A stretch of 64,000 bases of DNA from Dyella acidiphila. GTDB taxonomy: Bacteria; Pseudomonadota; Gammaproteobacteria; Xanthomonadales; Rhodanobacteraceae. Of the stretch, positions 28,347 to 36,911 are shown piece after piece. The notes under the pieces are model-generated. The model did no database searches. It was not told the origin of the DNA and saw only the letters and a list, made by a program, of their open reading frames with translations. Position 1 is the first letter of the stretch; the number at the start of each line of letters is the position of its first letter. The stretch spans positions 62,001 through 126,000 of the forward strand of contig NZ_JACZZA010000008.1 in assembly GCF_014863405.1 (NCBI RefSeq), read 5' to 3'. The position numbers were made by a program, and so were the translations under genes.

Positions 28347-30164
28347 CTACTTGGTAAACAGCGGGATCAGCGCGCTAAAAATGTGGCTGACATCGGTGTT
28401 GGCAGGCTCGCCTTCCTTCTGCTTGTTGGTGTGGCAGGAAAAGCAGTTCGCGCCGTTGCGTTGGCTGTCGACGCCCTGGTCGTACGTCTCCATGGTCGTA
28501 TTGTTGAGACGGTTGGTGCCGACTTGGTTGTCGCGCCGCACCGCCTTCCCGTTGGTGGTCCACGTCGCGCCAGTCATGATGTAGTTAGCCCGTACGTCAC
28601 CCTTGGCAATCTGGGTGAGTACGCTGCTGTCGGCCGAAATGACCTCGGTATTTTTGAACGCGGAGTCCGTATCATCCGAAGCGGTACCCCAAGCCTTCAA
28701 GAGCATGGTGTCGCTGGGCGAAATGGTCTGGTCCTTGGTCGCCGTGATATTGGGCGAATCCGCGTAACTGGCCTTCTGCACGTTGTAGTTCGTCGCGTTC
28801 GGCGATGCGAACGCCCAGGTGCCGGCCCGCCCCTGCGGCACCGTGGAAATTTGGCCCTGGTCATTGGTGTAGGTGTAACTGGACCTCGGCGTATTGTTGG
28901 TGTGTTCGAAGGTGGCCCAGATCATTTCCGGGTGTCCCGCGACGCTGCCGACCACGTGCATGCCTACCATGGCCAGCGTCACCTTATTGCTACGCCCGGT
29001 AGGGATCCACAGCAGCGGATTGCTCCGGTCGTAGTCGGGCACCGTGGTCGTCACGGTAATGAAGTCGCTTGGATTCAATCCCAGTGCCGGCAGGCCGGCG
29101 ATATCAATCCACGAAGTCTTCAGTTCGACCGCCATTGCAACGCGGTCCGGCAAGCTGGAGCCCTTCGTCGCCGCATAGCGAATAACCGGGTCGAGCTCCT
29201 GTTGCGTGGTGGGGAAGAAGTAATTTTTTTCCTCCGGACCGCGGTCGCCAAAGGTCCCATTGAGGCTGCCGGTCTGGAAGAACGCGTACACGTCATTCAC
29301 CATCGTGGCGTAGTACACCAGCGATTCATTCCGCGCCAGAAGCACGCCCGACAGACGTCCCGCCTGGCCCTGGGTCGGATCAATGGTGTTGCCATTGCTG
29401 TCGACGAACACCACCTTGCCGTGCGCCTCGAAAGCCTGCACGAAGTTCTTCGTTTGCTCCGGGGTGACCGTGACCAGCTCTGGGGCGACACGCAGGGCCA
29501 GCGTGGTATCGAGCGCCGGCGCTTTCGGCTGAACGATCTGTTTGTTTGCCGTATCGAAAAACGCGGGCCTTTCGCCGGGCTTGGCTTCGATGCGATTGAC
29601 TTCGACCATTTTGCCGGCCGCATTGCGCATCAGCGAATTGCCATCCAGGGCTTGCAGGGCGGGCAGCACCTCGAACAGGTGCCCTTCCTTGTCCATCACG
29701 AGTTGCAGGTCGTGCGGGCCGGTCTGAGCGTTACGCACCTTCAACAGAGGGAGCGGGGCTTCAGGCGTGTTTCGCGAGTAAGTGCGGTGCCTCGTCGCAT
29801 CTTCTCCGGAGACGTTATAGAAAATCGGCGACGTGAATACGAGGCCGTTCGATCCGGAATTTCCCGAGGCAGGCGAGGTAAGCCATAGGAACATCTGCTC
29901 GCCCCAATGATAGAAATCGCAGTCACTATTCTGGAGGGGAAACCGGATGCCGTCGGCTGGATTGATCGCGCCATTCAAGCTTGGCTTGCCGTCTACGAAC
30001 CAGCTGGCAAATGTGCTCGGAGAAACCGCGCAATAGGTTCTCGCATTCGATGGCACCACGGTTTGCGCGGAGGCGAATCCAAGAGGTGCCAGCGCCAATA
30101 TAGCGGCGCCAAAGCATTTGAAAGTCGCACTATGTTCCCGTTTTGCTGCGGCTAGCTTTCTCAT
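28347..30164 (-). CDS. Secreted protein with C-terminal haem c motif
   Basis: A 605-residue exported protein (signal around CFGAAILALAPLGFASAQ, residues 17-34). A single haem-c attachment motif CFSCH lies at residues 574-578, near the C-terminus. The central region has GMHVVGSVAGHPEMIWATFEHTNNTP, a motif I associate with an uncharacterised family of periplasmic c-type proteins; DCDFYHWGEQMFLWLTSP near residue 85 is another conserved-looking block. Function is unknown; electron transfer with the adjacent tyrosinase is a reasonable guess only. First gene of the minus-strand trio, with an 810-bp upstream region. Confidence 0.75.
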   Translation of the reverse strand: MRKLAAAKREHSATFKCFGAAILALAPLGFASAQTVVPSNARTYCAVSPSTFASWFVDGKPSLNGAINPADGIRFPLQNSDCDFYHWGEQMFLWLTSPASGNSGSNGLVFTSPIFYNVSGEDATRHRTYSRNTPEAPLPLLKVRNAQTGPHDLQLVMDKEGHLFEVLPALQALDGNSLMRNAAGKMVEVNRIEAKPGERPAFFDTANKQIVQPKAPALDTTLALRVAPELVTVTPEQTKNFVQAFEAHGKVVFVDSNGNTIDPTQGQAGRLSGVLLARNESLVYYATMVNDVYAFFQTGSLNGTFGDRGPEEKNYFFPTTQQELDPVIRYAATKGSSLPDRVAMAVELKTSWIDIAGLPALGLNPSDFITVTTTVPDYDRSNPLLWIPTGRSNKVTLAMVGMHVVGSVAGHPEMIWATFEHTNNTPRSSYTYTNDQGQISTVPQGRAGTWAFASPNATNYNVQKASYADSPNITATKDQTISPSDTMLLKAWGTASDDTDSAFKNTEVISADSSVLTQIAKGDVRANYIMTGATWTTNGKAVRRDNQVGTNRLNNTTMETYDQGVDSQRNGANCFSCHTNKQKEGEPANTDVSHIFSALIPLFTK

Positions 30165-30661
30165 TGCTCTCTAATCCTGTGGAAAGTAAGGAAAAGTCGA
30201 TAAAGCTGCCCTTGGTGAGAGCGGCTCACTGAAAATCAGTCAATGCGGATTTCGGTTTTTCACAGGCGACGACGTGCACCGACGTGCGCTTGCCTGGTCA
30301 GAAATCCGAGGCGAGCGGCCGTAGATCGCGCCATTTCATTGGCGCAATATCGTTAGAAATATAAGTTCGCGGATAACGCACATTGATGGTTATCAAATGC
30401 GCGAAAGCATTACCCGCTTTCCCCCAATTCCCCCTTGCTGGCCGAGATAAAACAATGAGCATCGTGAAAGTGACGTGATAAAACCTGTCGCGCCATGGAT
30501 CATTGCTTTCATACTCGTATGCAACCGTATTTTCTTCTGAGTTTTCCTATTTAAATTTAAGCGCGCATGGATAAAAAACGCGGCGACAACCCATGCAGTC
30601 GAATTAATTTATTAATAAAAAAACGGACCGGGTTCCGTGTGACGGCGATGGGCGAGCGCCC

Positions 30662-30743
30662 ATCGCCAGGTATCGTGCAGATGGCGCGCTACGCTGTCTG
30701 TAGAACAAAGATGCTACACGCACCGTTGCCTGGCGCGTTGCAA
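30662..30743 (+). repeat. 82-bp direct repeat, copy 1
   Basis: Shares GTATCGTGCAG, then GGCGCGCTAYGCTGTCTG, then TAGAACAAAG and CTACACGC with 31699-31780 over 82 aligned bases without gaps and with about a dozen mismatches. It lies about 50 bp before terminator hairpin copy B. No coding capacity; origin unknown. Confidence 0.75.
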
Positions 30744-30781
30744 GTAGAAAGAGGCCGCCCGACCATTGCCAGAGAACAAAT

Positions 30782-30885
30782 GGGTGGATTTTTAAAATAA
30801 ACCCCCGAAGCGTCGGGGGTTTATTTTTGCCAAAACGTGTTTTTCGCTTTAAGGCTGGGTGATAACTTCGTTTCCATAGCACCCT
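30782..30885 (+). repeat. Terminator-containing direct repeat, copy B
   Basis: GGGTGGATTTTTAAAATAAA followed by the hairpin CCCCC-GAAGCGTC-GGGGG and TTTATTTTTG, then a diverged downstream block ending GATAACTTCGTTTCCATAGC. The hairpin part is nearly identical to that after ssb. No complete gene ends just before it on the plus strand, so as a terminator it seems orphaned. Confidence 0.7.
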
Positions 30886-30974
30886 TGCGTTTGGTGCATG
30901 TCGTCCTCGGTGGTGGGTGCTGGCCGGATCAGCCCCCAATCAGGGGAGGGGTGCGCAAGGGACGAGCCAAGCAA

Positions 30975-31415
30975 CTACGATAGTGCCCGCGCGTGGAATT
31001 CGTCGCAGAAATCCCTGAGCCGAAGCATCAGCCAGCGCGAGTCTGCGAGTCCGTACGAGCACGTTCCGGTGTTTACGACTTTGTCCAGGAAAATGATGTC
31101 GAACTGGACCTCGCCAGGGATCCGTGCGGGGGAAAACCGAAGGTTTCCGCCCGGGGGGAAGCTCTTTCCATCCATCGCGAACATCACAACACCAAGCGAG
31201 CTCACGCCGTCCCCCGTGAGCTCAATACGCGCCTGATTACGGTAATTGTAGACCTCGCGGAATTGCTCCAGTAGTCGTCGCAACAGGCTGTCACATAGCG
31301 TCTGCCATGAATATGCCGATTGAGACCGGAGCGTCGGTTCTGCGGGTGCCTTCTGGATGGCTGAGTCGAATTCCTGCATGAATTGCTCGATGGATAAATC
31401 ATCAGTCGTGGCCAT
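30975..31415 (-). CDS. Hypothetical protein, 146 aa
   Basis: A soluble, slightly acidic protein (begins MATTDDLSIEQFMQEF) with no signal peptide and no motif I recognise. The N-terminal half is helical (LCDSLLRRLLEQFREVYNYR); the C-terminal half alternates short beta-like segments (ARIELTGDGVSSLGVVMFAMDGKSF, GEVQFDIIFLDKVV). The sequence looks protein-coding rather than a shadow. It is transcribed divergently from the response regulator gene and lies inside the repeat-flanked accessory block. No function proposed. Confidence 0.6.
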   Translation of the reverse strand: MATTDDLSIEQFMQEFDSAIQKAPAEPTLRSQSAYSWQTLCDSLLRRLLEQFREVYNYRNQARIELTGDGVSSLGVVMFAMDGKSFPPGGNLRFSPARIPGEVQFDIIFLDKVVNTGTCSYGLADSRWLMLRLRDFCDEFHARALS

Positions 31416-31698
31416 TCGATTCCCTCTGTGGTTGGTTTGCGGAAATGTAAGTTGTTTCTAGACCGTATTGGCGAGCTTCGTCGTCGGCTTGCTCTCTTTC
31501 AGTGAAGTGCCAGGAAGACCGTCGGCGTCGGCGTCGGCATCTACATCGATATCAGAGGAGCACGTATCGATTCAGAGCGATTGCGCCAGGTTGAGGTGTG
31601 ACGCCTAATCGCTCACGCGGCGGGCAAACTGGCCGTCGTCGGTCGCGTCCATCGGGTACTGCAATGTGGCGAGGATGCGAAAGCCTAAAGAGATGACC

Positions 31699-31780
31699 AT
31701 GGCTGGGTATCGTGCAGGCGGCGCGCTATGCTGTCTGTAGAACAAAGACGCTACACGCGCCATTGTCCGGCACATTGCAA
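31699..31780 (+). repeat. 82-bp direct repeat, copy 2
   Basis: Second copy of the repeat at 30662-30743, same orientation, ending 32 bp before the response regulator ATG and so covering its likely promoter and 5' leader. The remainder of the 397-bp gap (31416-31698) shows nothing identifiable. Confidence 0.75.
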
Positions 31781-31812
31781 AATGACATCCTCCTTCGAAT
31801 CCTGGACCTTTC

Positions 31813-32508
31813 ATGGAATTGCCGGCCACCGGCCAGACTACGCCCCTGATCCACGTGGCCATCGTGGAGGACGACCTGTGTTTCCGGCTGGCCTTGACGG
31901 AGGCGATAGCGAGCGCGGGGGACATCCGCGTTGCCGGCACTGCCGGCACGCGCGCTGAGGGGCTGCAGCTGCTGCAGGGTGCACCGGCCGATGTGCTTCT
32001 GGTGGATCTGGGCTTGCCCGATGGTTCCGGCATCGATGTCATCAAGGCCGCCGTGCAGCAATGGAGTAGCTGCAGTGTCATGGTCAGTACCAACTTCGGC
32101 GACGAAACCCACGTCATCCGTTCGATCGAGGTCGGCGCATCGGGTTATCTGCTGAAGGACAGTTCGCCGGCAAAAATCGTCAATGAAATTCGCAATCTCG
32201 CCAGCGGCGGCAGCCCGATCAGTCCTATCATTGCGCGACAAGTGCTTGCGCGATTTCGGCAGATCGGGGGAGGTGGCGCAAGTCCCCCGGTTGCGCCGGA
32301 GGAAACAACGCAACTTCTATCGGCGCGCGAGAAAGAAGTGCTGGAGCTCATCACCAAAGGTTTTACGGCCAATGAAATCGCCAAGCTGATGTCGTTGTCG
32401 CCTTTCACCGTGCGAAGCTTTGTGCGGCGTATCTATAGCAAATTGAACGTAACATCGAAGGCGGAAGCGATATATGAAGCCAGGAATCAGGGGATTCTGG
32501 ACGGCTAA
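31813..32508 (+). CDS. NarL/LuxR-family response regulator
   Basis: A 231-aa two-component regulator. The receiver domain spans residues ~13-130 with acidic pocket VEDD, phosphoacceptor D65 in LLVDLGLPDGSG and K in LLKDSSPAK. The C-terminal LuxR-type HTH (about 165-228) reads LSAREKEVLELITKGFTANE and SPFTVRSFVRRIYSKLNV. It overlaps the start of the histidine kinase gene by 35 bp, so the two form one operon and a cognate pair. Target genes are unknown; proximity suggests the tyrosinase trio, which is unproven. Confidence 0.93.
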   Translation: MELPATGQTTPLIHVAIVEDDLCFRLALTEAIASAGDIRVAGTAGTRAEGLQLLQGAPADVLLVDLGLPDGSGIDVIKAAVQQWSSCSVMVSTNFGDETHVIRSIEVGASGYLLKDSSPAKIVNEIRNLASGGSPISPIIARQVLARFRQIGGGGASPPVAPEETTQLLSAREKEVLELITKGFTANEIAKLMSLSPFTVRSFVRRIYSKLNVTSKAEAIYEARNQGILDG

Positions 32509-34486
32509 TTCGGTTCGTACGTCAACATTGCGGAGTGCGGTAATCGACAGGGCGCCTCGCCGCTTTTTGAAAAATCTTCCCGCTTTGGCAGCACTGGTTT
32601 TCTCGGTGACCTTGCTGGTTGCCCTGGGCGCGTTCCTCTCGCTGGCGGGAAGCGGCATCCAGCGGTCTGGCGAATGCCTGCATCTGACGAAGGCCAGTTG
32701 GCAGGAGGTGGAAACACCGGGCTACAGTGCGCCTCCTGCTTCGTTGGACAGCCATAGCTTGCCGCAGGCCTGGCACGCGACGGCGTTGCCGCTGACCATG
32801 CATCCACTTGCCACAGCGCCGGCCGGGCCGGCAAACCTAATTACCTGGGTCAGGCTGGGCGTGGATGGACCGCAGGCGATAACGGCATCATGGGCGCTAT
32901 ACGGCATACGCCTCAAAACCGACGGCCCTATCGCTATCTATATCAACGGCAAGTTGATGTATCGGGCGCAACAGCGTGGCCAGCAATGGAATAGCTTGTT
33001 TACGCCGTTGTGGGTGGGGTTGGAGCCGGGTGTGAGTGACACGCCCGTGCGGGAAATTGTGATTCGACTGGAGCATAGCCCCGCCTACCCAGTGGCCGTG
33101 TCCTCGCTGTGGCTGGGGCCGGCCGATGCATTGCGCGGGCGTTATCAGGTGAGGCAGTGGTTGCAGGAGGGACTGCCGGCGATGTTGAACGCTGCGTTTC
33201 TGGCGGTCGGTGTCTTTGCCTTGTTCGTGTGGTTGAAGCGCTGTCACGAACCGGGCTATCTATTGTTCTTCAACTTATCCGCTATCGCCTTTGCCGCACA
33301 CCTGCACTACTACGTGGATTTGCCGATTGCGCACGACTGGTTCGGCTGGCTTGTGCTCAATTCCTTATGCTGGCTGCTTACCGCGGTGCATTTCCTCCTG
33401 CGGCTGCTGCACGGGCGGCCATTGCGCTGGCTAAGTCGCGGCATGATTGCAGCACCCCTGCTGATTGGCGTGGCAAGCCTGCCGCTGCCGTGGGCCTTGC
33501 CCAACTCCCCGCCGATGCTGGCGGCGTTCTACGCGGTGGAACTGCTGATGGCGATGACCGTCGGCTTCGTGGGGGGCATCTGTACCTGGCGCTCGTCGCG
33601 GGAAGGGCGATTGGTGGTCGTCGCGATCGCCATTAGTGTCCTGCTCGGCATGTCGGACTGGGCGCTGCACAACAACGTCATAGGTCCGGAGGGTTGGTTT
33701 CTCGGCGCCTATACCAATGGCGTTACCTTCACCCTCTTAGGCTTGCTGATGTATCGGCGCTACGTGAATGCCATCGACGAAGTGGAGCAGGTCAATGCCG
33801 GTTTGGCGCAGCGACTGCGCTTGCGTGAAGTCGAGCTGGAAGAAAGCCATCAACGGCTGCGCGAGATCGAACAGCGCCAGTTGCTGAGCGACGAACGCCA
33901 GCGCTTGATGCAGGACATGCACGACGGACTCGGCTCCACCCTGATCAGCGCCATCCGCTCGGTGGAACAGGGGCGCATGCGCGATATCGAGGTATCGCAG
34001 CTGCTCAAAGACTGCATGGACGATCTGAAGTTGGCGATCGACTCGATGGAGCCGGTCGAGGCCGATCTCTTGTTGTTGCTGGCCACCTTGCGCTTCCGAT
34101 TGGAACCACGCATGGAAAGTGCCAATGTTGCGCTGATGTGGAATGTGCAAGAGCTGCCTGCACTGAGCTGGTTGGATCCTTCGAGTGCCTTGAACATTTT
34201 GCGCATTGTCCAGGAATGCATCGCCAACGTCCTGCGCCATACGCGCGCCACGGTCATTCGAGTGGCTACCTCCGCAGCAGCTGATGGCGTGCAAGTGATC
34301 ATTGAAGATAACGGCCAAGGCTTCGATGTGGCAGCCACGCTCTGGCGAGCAGGCGGGCGCGGTTTGCACAATCAGCAGCGCCGCGCGCAGGCCGTTGATG
34401 GGCGGGTTGCGTGGGTATCGGGAGAAACCGGTACGCGATTTACGCTGTGGCTACCTCTGCAACGTGGAAATTTAGCGGTGATGTGA
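32474..34486 (+). CDS. Membrane sensor histidine kinase (7TM-DISM-like sensor, HisKA_3 type)
   Basis: A 670-aa kinase. An N-terminal membrane segment (residues ~35-55, LPALAALVFSVTLLVALGAF) precedes a ~180-residue periplasmic region with jellyroll-like strands (ITASWALYGIRLKTDGPIAIYING), then about seven spans (~230-440) as in 7TMR-DISM sensors, a coiled coil (VNAGLAQRLRLREVELEESH), the phosphoacceptor H483 in RLMQDMHDGLGSTL (HisKA_3 type, matching a NarL-type partner) and a HATPase with EDNGQGFDV and GGRGLHNQQRRA. The periplasmic fold in DISM sensors often binds carbohydrates. It overlaps its response regulator gene by 35 bp. Confidence 0.92.
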   Translation: MKPGIRGFWTANSVRTSTLRSAVIDRAPRRFLKNLPALAALVFSVTLLVALGAFLSLAGSGIQRSGECLHLTKASWQEVETPGYSAPPASLDSHSLPQAWHATALPLTMHPLATAPAGPANLITWVRLGVDGPQAITASWALYGIRLKTDGPIAIYINGKLMYRAQQRGQQWNSLFTPLWVGLEPGVSDTPVREIVIRLEHSPAYPVAVSSLWLGPADALRGRYQVRQWLQEGLPAMLNAAFLAVGVFALFVWLKRCHEPGYLLFFNLSAIAFAAHLHYYVDLPIAHDWFGWLVLNSLCWLLTAVHFLLRLLHGRPLRWLSRGMIAAPLLIGVASLPLPWALPNSPPMLAAFYAVELLMAMTVGFVGGICTWRSSREGRLVVVAIAISVLLGMSDWALHNNVIGPEGWFLGAYTNGVTFTLLGLLMYRRYVNAIDEVEQVNAGLAQRLRLREVELEESHQRLREIEQRQLLSDERQRLMQDMHDGLGSTLISAIRSVEQGRMRDIEVSQLLKDCMDDLKLAIDSMEPVEADLLLLLATLRFRLEPRMESANVALMWNVQELPALSWLDPSSALNILRIVQECIANVLRHTRATVIRVATSAAADGVQVIIEDNGQGFDVAATLWRAGGRGLHNQQRRAQAVDGRVAWVSGETGTRFTLWLPLQRGNLAVM

Positions 34487-35024
34487 AATTTTCGTCGCTT
34501 CGTTGCGTCTTTAGGGGATTGCTGGCTGAAACGTAACAATCCGGCTGTTTGTCGCGATTTTGTGGCGCTGATTTAGCTTAAACGCTGGGCTTATCCACGG
34601 ATGGGTGAGTCGTCAGGAAGTGATGGCCGTTCCAAAAAAGCACCAGAGATCAAGCTGGTAGAAAAAAAGCCCCCGTGCGTTAGGGGCCTTTTTTCGGAAC
34701 TTGCTTGTTCACGTTTGAAAACGAGTGATGGCTTGGTTTTCGTAGCACCTTGCCTATCGAAGACGCCGGCTGATGGCTTCCGCAATCATGATGGTCGTGA
34801 CATTCGTGGGCGCCGAGACGATACGGCCAAGGTGAAGCGCGGTAGGAATCGGCAAATCCGCACCACTTAGTAGTCAGCACCGTTCTGAACGGAATAATCT
34901 TCGGCTTGGAAATGGAGGAAGGCCGATTGCCAGATCAGGGGGCAGGGTGCACTTTCCCTTCGTCCATTTATCTGGGTTTCTTAAGTCTTAGACCTATGTC
35001 TCCGTTTTCTATGCCAGGACCTTG
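34487..35024. other. Intergenic region, 538 bp
   Basis: Contains terminator-containing repeat copy C (34626-34751) and otherwise nothing I can identify. Copy C could end the kinase transcript. Small plus-strand frames across the repeat also appear, in shifted form, at the other repeat copies and are not believed. Confidence 0.6.
34626..34751 (+). repeat. Terminator-containing direct repeat, copy C
   Basis: Begins GCCGTTCCAAAAAAGCACCA, which matches the ssb stop-codon region (TTCCGTTCTAAAAAAACACC), continues with GAGATCAAGCTGG, a hairpin at 34663-34695 (AAAAAAGCCCCC / GGGGCCTTTTTT) and a downstream block with AAAACGAGTGATGGCTT. It therefore carries a relic of the ssb 3' end 10.8 kb from ssb itself. 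Confidence 0.75.
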
Positions 35025-35618
35025 TCACTGGCAGTCGCCAAACACCGTTATGGTCTTTGCGGGGTAGTCGAGCAGCACCTTGAGTTGCATGTCCGCGAAC
35101 AGCTTGTTTCCAATATTCGCGATGCGCGTGGCTGTTGAGCCTTCTTCGTTATGAAGGCTTACTGTCTGTCCAGCCGGAAGCGTGAATGGCCCCAGCCCCA
35201 CCGCCGCACCGAACACATAGGACTTCGATTTGGATTCACCTCTCGCTCCAATGTGAGTGAGCGTGCCCTTCTCCGTTAGAGCGGAGCTTATGCTCTTCAA
35301 TGCAAGCGCGCTTTTGAAGAATGCAATGCCGCCATTCGATCCAGTGTCGAAGCTGACGGGCGCAGTGATGGCTCCAAATCGAAAATTGGATATAACCGGA
35401 AAGCTATCTACGGTCTCAAGACGCGTATCCCAACGCTTATGGCACGTATTCGTCATCGCCCGGGTTTCGCTTTGATGCTCGAAAATCCCGAGTTGGTGCG
35501 CCGGATAATCAATCAAGACCAACTTGTCCGATAGAAAGCTGTATCCGAGTATTCCGTCGATCTTCCTGCCATAGCCGGCGGAGATCTTGGTCGTGTCGGA
35601 GGGCACCTTCCGTGGCAA
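35025..35618 (-). pseudogene. Aspartyl-protease-like gene, N-terminally truncated
   Basis: The readable 197 residues look like the second half of a retropepsin-like aspartyl protease: [20 protein letters not shown], then a second-domain DTGSNGGIAFFKSALAL and the terminal LFADMQLKVLLDYPAKTITVFG. The first domain with its own catalytic Asp, and any signal peptide, are missing. Upstream the sequence passes directly into the first 32 codons of an SDR gene in a different frame, so the original start and promoter are gone. The region is AT-richer than its neighbours. It could be translated from the ATG at 35618, but a working enzyme is unlikely. Confidence 0.6.
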
Positions 35619-35697
35619 AACGCTTGGCGGTGGCCAGGCCGATACCGCTGGTGGCGCCGGTTACAACGGCAATTTTTCCTTCGAGCTTGCGAGCCAT
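35602..35697 (-). pseudogene. Short-chain dehydrogenase/reductase (SDR) remnant, N-terminus only
   Basis: From the ATG at 35697 the frame reads [20 protein letters not shown] and on to [12 protein letters not shown], the unmistakable Rossmann N-terminus of an SDR with the TGxxxGIG cofactor motif. After residue 32 the similarity stops and the sequence continues into the aspartyl-protease-like fragment out of frame. More than 200 residues, including the YxxxK catalytic motif, are absent. SDR genes are often transcribed divergently from a LysR regulator, as this remnant is. Confidence 0.85.
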
Positions 35698-35800
35698 GGT
35701 TTGTCTCCGAGTGGGTGGATTGCTGCGACGGGACAAATTTAGGGCGGGGTGCTATTTTTCGAAATAGAAATGAATGAAAACCATCGTTGCAGGAATGTCG

Positions 35801-36724
35801 ATGTCAAAACTGCCGGATTTCGAAGGGCTGGCGATGTTCGCCAAGGTCGCCGAGGAAGGCTCGTTTGCCGGGGCGGCGGGCAGCATGGGCGTGTCGGTCG
35901 CCACGGTGTCGCGGGCGGTAACGCGGCTGGAAGAGCGGCTGGGCGGCCGGCTGTTCAACCGCACCTCGCGCCGATTGGCGCTTACCGACTACGGCCGTTC
36001 GCTGGCCGAGCGCGCGGCAAAAATCTATGCCGATGCCGAAGACGCAGAGGACTTTGCGCGCGAGACCTCAAGCCGCCCGCGCGGCCTGGTCAAGCTGGCC
36101 GCGCCGCTCGCTTTCGGGGTGCGCTGGGTGGCGCCGCTGTTGCCGGAATTTTTCCGCCAATACCCGGATATTTCGATCGACCTGCATCTGGCTGACGCGC
36201 AGGTGGATCTGATCGGCGAAGGTTTCGATGCCGCGTTGCGCATGGCGATCATGGAAGACTCGTCGCTGGTCGCGCGGCTGATCGCGCCAGTGCGCCGCTA
36301 CGTGGTGGCATCGCCCAGTTATTTGTCGCGCTATGGCCGTCCGCAGCATCCGCACGATCTGGGGGCGCATCAGTGCCTTACCTACCTCAACCGCAGCCGG
36401 CGCGATGTATGGCGTTTTACGCATAAATCCGGGGAGGAATGCACGGTAACGCCTACCGGCGTATTGCGAACCACCACGCTGGAGGGGCTGCTGCCTTCCG
36501 TGCTGGCCGGGCTGGCCATTGCCGAGTTGCCGGAGTTTGCGGCGGTTCCCTATTTTGCCGATCGGCAACTGGAGCCGTTGTTGACGGACTGGCGCATGCC
36601 CGAGGGCGGCCTGTATTTCGTGACGCCCACGGCGCGTGCGCGGCCGGCGAAGGTGAGTGCTGTGGCTGATTTTTTCATTGCGAAATTGACGGCGACGGAG
36701 TGGCGGGCGCCGTCGGGTGCATGA
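35801..36724 (+). CDS. LysR-family transcriptional regulator
   Basis: A 307-aa LTTR. The N-terminal winged helix is LPDFEGLAMFAKVAEEGSFA to VATVSRAVTRLEERLGGRLF and the substrate domain covers about residues 90-300. The start at 35801 is chosen because AGGA lies 6 nt upstream; earlier in-frame ATGs at 35774 and 35795 exist. LysR regulators of this subgroup often control a divergent oxidoreductase; here that partner is the truncated SDR gene, so its local target may be lost. A REP-like unit lies just downstream (36749). Confidence 0.93.
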   Translation: MSKLPDFEGLAMFAKVAEEGSFAGAAGSMGVSVATVSRAVTRLEERLGGRLFNRTSRRLALTDYGRSLAERAAKIYADAEDAEDFARETSSRPRGLVKLAAPLAFGVRWVAPLLPEFFRQYPDISIDLHLADAQVDLIGEGFDAALRMAIMEDSSLVARLIAPVRRYVVASPSYLSRYGRPQHPHDLGAHQCLTYLNRSRRDVWRFTHKSGEECTVTPTGVLRTTTLEGLLPSVLAGLAIAELPEFAAVPYFADRQLEPLLTDWRMPEGGLYFVTPTARARPAKVSAVADFFIAKLTATEWRAPSGA

Positions 36725-36748
36725 CGCTGGTGGCGCAGTTCCATAACC

Positions 36749-36774
36749 GTCACTCCGGCCTGTGCCGGAATGAC
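36749..36774. repeat. REP-like unit
   Basis: GTCACTCCGGCC-TGT-GCCGGAATGAC forms an imperfect hairpin and belongs to the same class as the pair after glpK. Located 25 bp after the LysR stop. Confidence 0.6.
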
Positions 36775-36911
36775 GATGAGATACTGTTGACGTAACGCGC
36801 AAATCTGCAGCCTGGCGCTCTCCGGAAAAGCAACGGCGCCAGCCAGGGTATTAATCAAAACCTAATCACCCAGGCGCATGCTTGCAGTCGCACATCCTGT
36901 CCCGAGGGGCC

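Larger units (their letters stand above)
30165..30974. other. Intergenic region, 810 bp
   Basis: No gene recognised. The left half (about 30165-30620) is AT-richer than the surroundings and presumably carries the promoter of the minus-strand trio. The right half holds an 82-bp repeat (30662-30743) and terminator-containing repeat copy B (hairpin 30794-30828). Short open frames here on either strand have no coding character. Confidence 0.6.
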
